A DNA stretch of 7,498 nucleotides from Burkholderiaceae bacterium. GTDB lineage: Bacteria > Pseudomonadota > Gammaproteobacteria > Burkholderiales > Burkholderiaceae. Positions 1 through 6,342 of this stretch are shown here, in pieces (position 1 is the stretch's first letter; each line of letters begins with the position of its first letter). The position numbers were made by a program, and so were the translations under genes. The notes beneath the pieces were generated by a model. It did not search any database, was not told the origin of the DNA, and saw only the letters and a list, made by a program, of their open reading frames with translations. The stretch spans positions 1 through 7,498 of the forward strand of contig CANBSM010000122.1 in NCBI GenBank assembly GCA_947372155.1, in the 5' to 3' direction.

Positions 1-1044
1 AACATTTCTGTTCTGCCTCCGCCAGAGCATTTAATTCGCTTCTTTCCGATTTCTGGAACGCCTACTGAAGCGTTGATCAGCAACACTCGCAAAAAAATCC
101 GCGACATTATTCATGGCAAGGATGACCGCTTACTCGTGATCATCGGACCGTGCTCCATTCATGACCCAAAAGCAGCGTTGGAATATTGCCAACGCCTCTT
201 AGCTGAGCGCGAGCGTTTTGCCGGTGAATTAGAAATTGTGATGCGCGTGTATTTTGAAAAGCCACGCACTACTGTTGGCTGGAAGGGTTTGATTAACGAC
301 CCGTATCTGGATGAAAGCTATCGCATTGAAGAGGGGCTACGTCTGGCACGCCAAGTATTGATGGAAATTAATCGCCTTGGCATGCCAGCTGGTAGCGAAT
401 TCTTGGATGTGATTTCCCCGCAATATATTGCGGATCTGATTTCATGGGGTGCTATTGGTGCACGTACTACTGAGAGCCAAGTTCATCGCGAACTTGCTTC
501 TGGCTTGTCTGCACCTATCGGATTTAAGAACGGCACTGATGGCAACATCAAAATTGCTACTGATGCGATACAAGCTGCAGGTCGTCCACATCATTTCTTA
601 TCCGTTCATAAAAATGGTCAAGTATCTGTTGTGGAAACTAAAGGCAATAAAGATTGCCACGTGATTTTGCGTGGTGGCAAAGAGCCAAACTATGAAGCTC
701 AGTTTGTGCAAGCGGCCTGCTCTGAGCTAGAAGCAGCCAAGCTTCCAGCCAGTTTGATGGTTGATTTATCCCACGCCAATTCAAGCAAGAAGCATGAGCG
801 TCAGATTGTGGTTGCTGACGATGTGGCACAGCAAATTGAATCTGGCTCACACCAGATTTTTGGCGTGATGGTTGAGAGTCATTTAAATGATGGAGCTCAG
901 AAATTTACGCCAGGAAAAGATGATCCAAGCAAATTGGAATACGGCAAGAGTATTACCGATGCCTGCATCAACTGGGATGACTCTGTGAAGGTACTGGAGC
1001 GTCTAGCTACAGCCGTTAAGAAACGTAGAAGCAAGAAAAAGTAA
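1..1044 (+). CDS. aroG: 3-deoxy-7-phosphoheptulonate (DAHP) synthase, class I, 5'-truncated
   Basis: Condenses phosphoenolpyruvate with erythrose 4-phosphate to DAHP, the first committed step of aromatic amino acid synthesis, in the cytoplasm. The frame is open from base 1; the TTG at 73 is an internal Leu, not a start, because the upstream codons already align with the family (LPPP at window residues 5-8). By alignment from memory with E. coli AroG, only about 11 N-terminal residues are missing; 347 are present. Visible motifs: GPCSIHDP (metal-ligand Cys at 51), FEKPRTTVGWKGL, the run GAIGARTTESQVHRELASGL, FKNGTDG, ILRGGKEPNY, SHANSS (metal-ligand His at 258), VMVESH (Glu 292) and SITDACI (Asp 320). 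All four expected metal ligands are therefore present. A short insertion of about 4 residues lies between the Glu and Asp ligands. The basic tail (KKRRSKKK) precedes a clear terminator. Which aromatic amino acid inhibits it is not settled by sequence alone; the symbol denotes the family, not proven Phe sensitivity. Confidence 0.95.
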   Translation, partial: NISVLPPPEHLIRFFPISGTPTEALISNTRKKIRDIIHGKDDRLLVIIGPCSIHDPKAALEYCQRLLAERERFAGELEIVMRVYFEKPRTTVGWKGLINDPYLDESYRIEEGLRLARQVLMEINRLGMPAGSEFLDVISPQYIADLISWGAIGARTTESQVHRELASGLSAPIGFKNGTDGNIKIATDAIQAAGRPHHFLSVHKNGQVSVVETKGNKDCHVILRGGKEPNYEAQFVQAACSELEAAKLPASLMVDLSHANSSKKHERQIVVADDVAQQIESGSHQIFGVMVESHLNDGAQKFTPGKDDPSKLEYGKSITDACINWDDSVKVLERLATAVKKRRSKKK

Positions 1045-1060
1045 TACTGCAGTATTTTTT
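1043..1060 (+). repeat. 14-bp perfect palindrome plus T run at the aroG stop codon
   Basis: AATACTG/CAGTATT is a perfect inverted repeat at 1043-1056. It begins on the second base of the aroG TAA stop and is followed by TTTT. As RNA it could form a 5-bp stem with a TGCA loop, which would be a weak upstream terminator or 3'-end hairpin ahead of the stronger terminator at 1074-1106. It could also be chance or a DNA-binding site. No function is claimed. Confidence 0.35.
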
Positions 1061-1073
1061 AAGTACTACTGAT

Positions 1074-1106
1074 AAAAGAGACTAATTTATTTAGTCTCTT
1101 TTTTTT
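1074..1106 (+). terminator. Rho-independent terminator of aroG, probably bidirectional
   Basis: AAAAGAGACTAA (1074-1085) pairs perfectly with TTAGTCTCTTTT (1091-1102) across a 5-nt loop (TTTAT). It gives a 12-bp stem whose T run continues to 1106. Read on the minus strand, the same hairpin also ends in a T-rich stretch, so it can serve the convergent adenosyltransferase gene too. That gene's TAA stop (1089-1087) lies in the loop and its last codons form one arm of the stem. The hairpin is read directly from sequence; bidirectional activity is inferred. Confidence 0.85.
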
Positions 1107-1656
1107 CATGCTTCCACAACACATCCGAACCACCAGCCGCACGATTCAAAATACGTGCAAGCACAAAGAGCAAATCAGATAGGCGGTTGACATATTGACG
1201 AGGGGAATCATATAAAGGCTCTTCCCAACCCAAGCGAACAATCGAACGCTCCGCCCTGCGACATACGGTGCGACAAACATGCGCTTGAGCGGCAGCGCGA
1301 GTTCCGCCCGGCAAAATGAATTCAGTCAAAGGGGGTAATTGTTTATTGTATTTTTCGAGCCAAACATCTAGCTGCGCTACGTGCTCAGGGTTGAGTAATT
1401 TGTAATTGGGAATACAAAGCTCACCACCCAAATCAAATAAATCATGTTGCACCTGCAGAAAAAGCTCCTGTAATTCAGCAGAAATGCTTGCTGGGATCTC
1501 CTCGGTCATTAAAACCCCGATTTCTGAGTTCAACTCATCGATATCGCCCATAGCGCAGACCCGTAAGTGATCCTTCTCTACGCGACTTCCGTCACCCAAG
1601 CCCGTCATTCCTGCGTCACCGGTTCTAGTGGCGATTTTTGATAGTCGATTTCCCAT
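1087..1656 (-). CDS. pduO: PduO-type ATP:cob(I)alamin (corrinoid) adenosyltransferase
   Basis: Transfers the 5'-deoxyadenosyl group of ATP to cob(I)alamin, making adenosylcobalamin, the cofactor of radical mutases and eliminases; cytoplasmic, trimeric in known members. The 189-aa length is normal for the family (PF01923). Motifs in order: the N-terminal ATP-binding segment TRTGDAGMTGLGDG (10-23) with RVEKD (25-29), DELNS (40-44), LPGGTRAAAQAHVCR (115-129), RRAER (133-137) and NRLSDLLF (157-164). This is not the P-loop CobA/CobO/BtuR family, although annotation pipelines often give the same product name. The start ATG has no visible Shine-Dalgarno but sits 7 nt after a TATAAT box. The 3' end runs into the shared terminator, so the C-terminal KHEKKETK is encoded by a stem arm. 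Divergent from glcD with 18 bp between starts. No B12-dependent enzyme lies in the window, so its client is unknown. Confidence 0.93.
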   Translation of the reverse strand: MGNRLSKIATRTGDAGMTGLGDGSRVEKDHLRVCAMGDIDELNSEIGVLMTEEIPASISAELQELFLQVQHDLFDLGGELCIPNYKLLNPEHVAQLDVWLEKYNKQLPPLTEFILPGGTRAAAQAHVCRTVCRRAERSIVRLGWEEPLYDSPRQYVNRLSDLLFVLARILNRAAGGSDVLWKHEKKETK

Positions 1657-1665
1657 AAGCTTAAT
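1638..1665 (+). promoter_or_regulatory. Weak candidate promoter for the glcD operon inside the adenosyltransferase 5' end
   Basis: TTGATA (1638-1643, one mismatch to the -35 consensus) is followed after 16 bp by CTTAAT (1660-1665, four of six matches to the -10 consensus). It would start transcription near 1672, just before the possible glcD starts. Since only 18 bp separate the two genes, any glcD promoter must lie at least partly within the adenosyltransferase coding sequence. The match is modest and other placements are possible. Confidence 0.25.
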
Positions 1666-1669
1666 TATA
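1664..1669 (-). promoter_or_regulatory. Candidate -10 box (TATAAT) for the adenosyltransferase gene
   Basis: Reading the minus strand, a perfect sigma70-type TATAAT lies 7 nt upstream of the ATG at 1656, placing the expected transcription start at or next to the start codon. No convincing -35 hexamer is present at 15-18 bp spacing (17 bp gives AGGAAT). The hexamer could be chance in an AT-rich stretch. No Shine-Dalgarno is visible upstream of this ATG, which is consistent with a leaderless mRNA. The sequence is seen; promoter function is inferred. Confidence 0.4.
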
Positions 1670-1674
1670 GGTAA

Positions 1675-3189
1675 ATGGCTAAAATGATTCCTATGAATAT
1701 GGTGACCCCACCCCCCGAATTAGCCGCTATTAGCGCCCTTCAGTCCAAATTGGTTGCAGCCTTGCGCCCAATTCTGCCGGAACACGCCCTTCTATGGGAA
1801 CCAGAAGACACCATTCCCTACGAATGTGATGGTCTGGCCGCCTATCGTCGCATGCCTTTAGCCGTAGCCCTGCCAGAAACAGAAGAGCAAGTCGCCCAAA
1901 TTCTGAAGATTTGCTATGCAATGCAAATCCCCGTAGTGCCCCGTGGATCCGGAACCGGTCTCTCGGGTGGTGCAATGCCGCTTTCTCAGGGTTTAGTACT
2001 GTCATTAGCCAAGCTCAAGAAAATTATCAGCATCGATCCATTTACCCGTACTGCCGTAGTTCAACCTGGCGTGCGTAATCTTGCAATCTCTGAAGCGGTT
2101 GCTCATCTAGGCTTGTATTACGCGCCAGATCCTTCTTCACAAATCGCTTGCTCCATTGGCGGCAACGTCAATGAAAATTCTGGTGGAGTGCACTGTCTTA
2201 AATATGGCCTGACTCTTCACAACGTTCTACGTGTTCGTGGAATACTCATGAGCGGTGAGATTGTTGAATTTGGTGGCTTAGCACCTGATGCTCCTGGACT
2301 TGATTTGCTGGCGATCATGATGGGCAGTGAAGGCATGCTCGCAGTAGTGACTGAAGTCACTGTCAAGTTAGTAGCGAAACCAAAATTGGCTCGCGTGATC
2401 ATGGCAAGTTTTGACGACATCGAAAAAGGTGGAAATGCCGTTGCTGCCATCATTGCCGCTGGCATCATTCCTGCTGGCTTGGAAATGATGGATAAAGCGA
2501 CTACTCGCGCCGTAGAAGAGTTTGTGCATGCAGGCTATGACTTAGAGGCTGAAGCGATTTTGCTCTGTGAGTCCGATGGCACACCTGAAGAAGTTGCAGA
2601 AGAAATTGAGCGGATGACTAGGGTGCTTGAAGAAGCTGGTGCGAGCGGAATACAGATTTCTAAAGATGAAAGTGAACGCTTGAAGTTTTGGAGCGGCCGC
2701 AAAAATGCCTTCCCAGCAGCCGGACGCCTAGCACCAGACTACTACTGCATGGATGGCACGATACCGCGCCGTCACATTGCAACGTTACTGAAGCGTATTC
2801 AAGGTATGGAAGCAAAGTATGGCCTTGGCTGCTTAAATGTATTTCATGCAGGTGATGGCAATATGCATCCCCTGATTTTGTTTAATGGCGCCGATCAGGA
2901 AGAATGGCATCGTGCAGAAGAATTTGGTACTGAAATTTTAGAAGCCTGTGTAGAGCTTGGTGGCACGATCACTGGCGAGCATGGTGTTGGCATTGAAAAA
3001 ATTAATTCGATGTGTGTGCAGTTTGGCGAAGGTGAACGCGAATCTTTCTGGGGTGTGAAGAGCGCTTTTGATCCAGAAAAATTACTCAACCCAGATAAGG
3101 CTATCCCCACCTTGAGTCGCTGCGCAGAATATGGTCGTATGCGTATTAGTGGCGGCCAATTGCCTCACCCAGAATTGGAGCGCTTTTAA
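1675..3189 (+). CDS. glcD: Glycolate dehydrogenase (glycolate oxidase), FAD-linked subunit GlcD
   Basis: Catalytic flavoprotein subunit that oxidises glycolate to glyoxylate and works with GlcE and GlcF at the inner membrane, electrons going to the respiratory chain. The 504 aa match the usual ~500-aa length. The N-terminal FAD_binding_4 domain shows IPYECDGL (47-54), PVVPRGSGTGLSGGA (86-100), APDPSSQIACSIGGN (150-164) and GGVHCLKYGLT (170-180). The C-terminal FAD-oxidase domain shows GLEMMD (268-273), SGRKNAFPA (340-348), DYYCMDGTIPRR (355-366), NVFHAGDGNMHP (388-399), GEHGVG (434-439) and FDPEKLLNP (465-473). It ends PELERF, as remembered for E. coli GlcD. D-lactate dehydrogenases share the fold, but adjacent glcE and glcF settle the assignment. 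The start is uncertain: in-frame ATGs at 1675, 1684, 1693 and 1699 all precede conserved sequence. The only SD-like AGGT (1669-1672) is 2 nt from the first and 11 nt from the second. Confidence 0.96.
   Translation: MAKMIPMNMVTPPPELAAISALQSKLVAALRPILPEHALLWEPEDTIPYECDGLAAYRRMPLAVALPETEEQVAQILKICYAMQIPVVPRGSGTGLSGGAMPLSQGLVLSLAKLKKIISIDPFTRTAVVQPGVRNLAISEAVAHLGLYYAPDPSSQIACSIGGNVNENSGGVHCLKYGLTLHNVLRVRGILMSGEIVEFGGLAPDAPGLDLLAIMMGSEGMLAVVTEVTVKLVAKPKLARVIMASFDDIEKGGNAVAAIIAAGIIPAGLEMMDKATTRAVEEFVHAGYDLEAEAILLCESDGTPEEVAEEIERMTRVLEEAGASGIQISKDESERLKFWSGRKNAFPAAGRLAPDYYCMDGTIPRRHIATLLKRIQGMEAKYGLGCLNVFHAGDGNMHPLILFNGADQEEWHRAEEFGTEILEACVELGGTITGEHGVGIEKINSMCVQFGEGERESFWGVKSAFDPEKLLNPDKAIPTLSRCAEYGRMRISGGQLPHPELERF
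3177..3180 (+). promoter_or_regulatory. Shine-Dalgarno GGAG for glcE inside the end of glcD
   Basis: GGAG lies 8 nt upstream of the glcE ATG (3189), within the last codons of glcD. It supports that start and, together with the TAATG junction, translational coupling of the two subunits. This is one of the few clear ribosome-binding sites in the window. Confidence 0.7.
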
Positions 3190-4334
3190 TGAGCCACTCC
3201 CATCCACAAATCAATGCATTTCGCGAACAGATACTGAATGCAGCCAAGAATAAAACCCCACTCTCAATTGAAGGTGGCGGCACTAAATCTTGGTACGGCA
3301 ATCCAAATCGCTATACCAAGCTAGATACACGTGCTTACTCTGGCATTTTGGAATATCAACCTGAAGAGTTGGTCATTACCGCTTGTGCCGGCACTCCACT
3401 AAAAGAAATTGAAGCAGCTCTCAAAGAAAAAAATCAGGTACTTGCCTTTGAACCACCGCACTTTGGTGAGAACGCAACCTTTGGCGGTGCTATTGCTGCT
3501 GGCCTGGCTGGTCCAGGGCGTATTACCGCCGGCAACTTCCGTGACTTTGTATTGGGTGCTCGCATCCTCGACGGCAAGGGCCAAGATCTTTCTTTTGGCG
3601 GCAAGGTCATGAAGAACGTAGCCGGATATGATGTCTCTCGCCTGCTACCCGGCTCCTTGGGAACGCTGGCACTTTTACTAGAAGCCTCAGTCAAGGTATT
3701 GCCTAAACCTGCTGCGACTACCACCTTACGTTGCCAGATCTCTCAAGAAAAAGCTTTGAAGATATTGAATGAGTGGGCTGGTCAGCCCCTTCCCTTATCA
3801 GCCAGTTGTTGGATCAGCTCTGCCAAAAGTAGCGATGGAGAGCTCACTTTCCGTCTCGCGGGCGCCGCAGCTGCCGTTAAAGCCGCCATTCCTCTCATGA
3901 GTTCATTGGTTATGGCTACCGAGGTTAATCATGAAACTGCTGAACATTTCTGGAGTGATTTGCGCGAGCAAAAACTTTCTGCATTTGCCAATCTTGGCGC
4001 CGATCAAACACTCTATCGCCTAGCCCTACCTGCAGCTTGTGGACCCATTGCGATTTCTGGTGCGAACGAGGAAATTGTTTTAGAGTGGCATGGCCAACAA
4101 CGTTGGATTAAAGCGCCTAGTGATGACGCTACTTTCAATGCCATTAAAGCGCTAGTAAATTCTCATGGTGGACATGCAACTCGCTTTAGACAGGGTGTCA
4201 ATGTAGACCCTAGCAATCAGCGCTTTACTTTGCTATCTGAGCAAACTCATTCCAAAGCCCTAGAGGCTGTGCAAGAACGCCTAAGATCTGCCTTTGATCC
4301 CGCAGGTGTATTCGCTACTAACCGTCTTCCATAA
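3189..4334 (+). CDS. glcE: Glycolate dehydrogenase, FAD-binding subunit GlcE
   Basis: Second FAD-binding subunit of the glycolate dehydrogenase complex, needed together with GlcD and GlcF for activity in E. coli. At 381 aa it is somewhat longer than E. coli GlcE (about 350). FAD_binding_4 features: TPLSIEGGGTKS (23-34), ELVITACAGTPL (60-71), FEPPHFGENATFGGAIAAGLAGP (87-109), RDFVLGARI (118-126) and FGGKVMKNVAGYDVSRL (136-152). The C-terminus keeps GGHATRF and FDPAGVF, resembling the GlcE tail. The gene overlaps the glcD stop by one base (TAATG) and has a GGAG ribosome-binding site 8 nt upstream, so the start is well supported. The middle of the protein (about 180-330) is less conserved, as is usual for this subunit. 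No frameshift or missing core motif is apparent. Confidence 0.95.
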   Translation: MSHSHPQINAFREQILNAAKNKTPLSIEGGGTKSWYGNPNRYTKLDTRAYSGILEYQPEELVITACAGTPLKEIEAALKEKNQVLAFEPPHFGENATFGGAIAAGLAGPGRITAGNFRDFVLGARILDGKGQDLSFGGKVMKNVAGYDVSRLLPGSLGTLALLLEASVKVLPKPAATTTLRCQISQEKALKILNEWAGQPLPLSASCWISSAKSSDGELTFRLAGAAAAVKAAIPLMSSLVMATEVNHETAEHFWSDLREQKLSAFANLGADQTLYRLALPAACGPIAISGANEEIVLEWHGQQRWIKAPSDDATFNAIKALVNSHGGHATRFRQGVNVDPSNQRFTLLSEQTHSKALEAVQERLRSAFDPAGVFATNRLP

Positions 4335-4342
4335 GTCCTGAT

Positions 4343-5620
4343 ATGCAAACTCAACTCGCACCTCAATTTGCCAACACGCCGGAAGGTATAGAGGCAGCCC
4401 GCATTCTGGGTAAATGTGTTCACTGTGGTTTTTGTACGGCCACCTGCCCCACCTATCAAATCCTTGGTGATGAGTTAGATGGTCCTCGCGGAAGAATCTA
4501 TCTCATTAAGCAAATGGCTGAAGGTCAAGTGCCCACTGAAAAGACTCGCCTACATTTAGACCGCTGCCTAACCTGTCGCAATTGCGAGAGCACCTGTCCA
4601 AGCGGTGTGCAGTATGGGAATTTAATAGACATCGGTCGCAAGTGGGCCGAAGAAAATACGCCTAAGCGCCCAATCGGCCAACGTCTGACTCGTTGGGCCC
4701 TAAAAGAAGGCTTAACAAAGCCCGCCTTATTTAATACAGCAATGACTCTGGGCCGTTTAGTTCGCCCACTGATGCCAAGTAGCATGAAACGCAAGATTCC
4801 GTTGACCATTAACAAAGCATTGGTCAATTCAACTGATGCCTATGCAAGACCGACTACAGCACATCAGCGCAAAATGGTTTTGCTCGAGGGTTGCGTTCAG
4901 CCTGGCATGCTGCCGAATATCAATTCAGCAACAGCACGCATTCTCAATGCCTTAAAGATTCAGATGATAAGTGCGTCTAATGCCACTTGCTGCGGAGCGC
5001 TCCGCTATCACCTAAATGATCAAGCTGGCGGATTGGATAATGCCAAGCAAAATATTGATGCTTGGTGGCCTTTGGTCGAAAGTGGCGCAGAAGCGATTGT
5101 GATGACAGCCTCTGGATGTGGCGTAATGGTCAAGGACTATGGGCACCTGCTTGCAAATGATCCCGCCTATGCCGCCAAAGCGAAGAAAATCTCTGAGCTA
5201 ACCAAAGATATTTCTGAAATACTGCCTTCCTTACAAAATGAGCTGGTGCAACTAGTGGGTACCGATCCAAAGCCAGGCGTCGTATATCACCCTCCCTGCA
5301 CCTTACAACATGGTCAACAAATTCGCGGCAAGGTGGAGGGGCTACTTTCTAGTATTGGTATTGGCGTACGTTTATGTGCCGATAGTCATCTTTGCTGCGG
5401 CTCTGCAGGCACGTATTCAGTGACTCAACCAGAGCTATCTGAGCAACTGCGTAAAAATAAACTCACCCATCTCAATGCAGCATGTGAGGAGTCTGGTGCT
5501 GAGGTAATTGTTTCTGGAAATATTGGCTGTATTAGCCATCTACAGCAGGATGAGACTCCAGTAGTCCACTGGATCGAAATCGTAGATCAGTTGCTTAGCA
5601 AATCTTCTAAGGTCTCATGA
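4343..5620 (+). CDS. glcF: Glycolate dehydrogenase, iron-sulfur subunit GlcF
   Basis: Electron-transfer subunit carrying reducing equivalents from the GlcD/GlcE flavins towards the quinone pool. The N-terminus holds two [4Fe-4S] motifs of form CxxCxxCxxxC: Cys 25, 28, 31, 35 followed by P, and Cys 75, 78, 81, 85 followed by P. The C-terminal half holds two cysteine-rich (CCG-type) domains: GC at 183-184 with TCCGALRYH at 215-223, and HPPCTLQH at 316-323 with LCCGSAGTY at 350-358. ASGCG (256-260) and NIGC (393-396) are also present. The 425 aa compare with about 407 in E. coli; the MQTQL start and DELDGPRGRIYLIKQ (43-57) match it closely. The start lies 8 nt after the glcE stop, with no obvious Shine-Dalgarno, so expression probably depends on coupling. 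No transmembrane segment is apparent; membrane association is known for the family, not seen here. Confidence 0.96.
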   Translation: MQTQLAPQFANTPEGIEAARILGKCVHCGFCTATCPTYQILGDELDGPRGRIYLIKQMAEGQVPTEKTRLHLDRCLTCRNCESTCPSGVQYGNLIDIGRKWAEENTPKRPIGQRLTRWALKEGLTKPALFNTAMTLGRLVRPLMPSSMKRKIPLTINKALVNSTDAYARPTTAHQRKMVLLEGCVQPGMLPNINSATARILNALKIQMISASNATCCGALRYHLNDQAGGLDNAKQNIDAWWPLVESGAEAIVMTASGCGVMVKDYGHLLANDPAYAAKAKKISELTKDISEILPSLQNELVQLVGTDPKPGVVYHPPCTLQHGQQIRGKVEGLLSSIGIGVRLCADSHLCCGSAGTYSVTQPELSEQLRKNKLTHLNAACEESGAEVIVSGNIGCISHLQQDETPVVHWIEIVDQLLSKSSKVS

Positions 5621-6342
5621 ATTCCATTGTTGTAAATCTGATGCAAGTCAGAGCGCGCATTGAGCTTGCAGCATTGGCAGCAAAGCGTGAGCCCGAAGAA
5701 ATTGAACTCCTGGCTGTGAGCAAAACGTTTCCAGCTTCAGCGGTTGAAGAAGCAATGCACGCAGGTCAATCTGCTTTCGGTGAAAATTATGTGCAAGAAG
5801 CTGTTGAAAAAATCGAAAAGCTTGCCAAATTACGTCCTTGGTTAATTTGGCACTTTATAGGCCCTTTACAGAGTAATAAAACTAGAGAAGTAGCGCAGCA
5901 CTTTGATTGGGTTCATAGCGTAGACCGCCTCAAAATTGCAGAACGCCTATCCGCTCAACGGGGTGAATTTCCTGAATTACCGCCATTGATGGTTTGCGTA
6001 CAAATTAATGTGAGCGAGGAAGACAGTAAAAGTGGTGTTTCCCTGGCGGAAGTTGAAGAACTTTGTAATGCCATTACCGCTTTACCAAACTTGGTTCTTA
6101 GGGGTCTTATGGCTATTCCAGAACCCAGTCCGGATCCACTTCAGCAGCGCAAGGCTTTTGCAGCCATTCAAGAATGTTTTAAGAAGGTTCAGACTACGCA
6201 TTTCACCGAATTGGGATACCAATACTTTGATACCCTCTCCATGGGCATGTCAGATGATTTAGAGGCAGCTATCGCCGAAGGCAGCACTATTGTTCGTGTT
6301 GGCACAGCCATTTTTGGGAAGCGCGATAAGATTAGCAAATGA
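5617..6342 (+). CDS. yggS: YggS/PLPBP family pyridoxal phosphate homeostasis protein
   Basis: Cytoplasmic PLP-binding protein of the alanine-racemase-like TIM-barrel fold. Family members have no established enzymatic activity; they buffer or regulate pyridoxal 5'-phosphate, and mutants show disturbed vitamin B6 and amino-acid pools. The 241 aa are typical. Motifs: LLAVSKTFPA (31-40) with the PLP-binding Lys 36, FGENYVQEA (54-62), WHFIGPLQSNK (78-88), QINVSEEDSKSG (129-140), LRGLMAIP (161-168), LSMGMSDDLEAAI (207-219) and STIVRVGTAIFG (223-234). The start is firm: MNSIxxNLxQVRxxI matches the E. coli YggS N-terminus. The ATG overlaps the glcF stop (ATGA), with a short AAGGT (5609-5613) 3 nt upstream as a possible ribosome-binding site. 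It is followed by proC through another ATGA overlap; the yggS-proC pairing recurs across many bacteria, though the reason is not fully known. Confidence 0.95.
   Translation: MNSIVVNLMQVRARIELAALAAKREPEEIELLAVSKTFPASAVEEAMHAGQSAFGENYVQEAVEKIEKLAKLRPWLIWHFIGPLQSNKTREVAQHFDWVHSVDRLKIAERLSAQRGEFPELPPLMVCVQINVSEEDSKSGVSLAEVEELCNAITALPNLVLRGLMAIPEPSPDPLQQRKAFAAIQECFKKVQTTHFTELGYQYFDTLSMGMSDDLEAAIAEGSTIVRVGTAIFGKRDKISK

Noticed and set aside
73..1044. Start of the DAHP synthase at TTG 73
   Set aside because: The frame is open back to base 1 and the 24 codons before it align with the family N-terminus, so this Leu codon is internal and the gene is cut by the window edge.
1087..1656. Assignment to the CobA/CobO/BtuR adenosyltransferase family
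   Set aside because: No P-loop is present; the TRTGDxGxTGL, RRAER and NRLSDLLF motifs are those of the PduO-type family.
1730..2005. Minus-strand 91-codon frame inside glcD, considered as a possible upstream extension or partner of the adenosyltransferase
   Set aside because: The adenosyltransferase already has a complete family-length N-terminus starting at 1656, and this frame has no recognisable motif.
1675..3189. Annotation of GlcD as a D-lactate dehydrogenase
   Set aside because: The fold is shared, but adjacent GlcE and GlcF subunits and close matching to E. coli GlcD, including the PELERF C-terminus, favour glycolate dehydrogenase.
3434..3724. Minus-strand 96-codon frame and plus-strand 67-codon frame inside glcE
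   Set aside because: Both overlap the FAD-binding region of GlcE, whose protein motifs are fully conserved; no domain, neighbour or initiation signal supports either.
4525..4827. 100-codon minus-strand open frame inside glcF
   Set aside because: It lies wholly within a strongly conserved gene on the other strand, shows no recognisable motif and has no plausible start context; it is a shadow frame.
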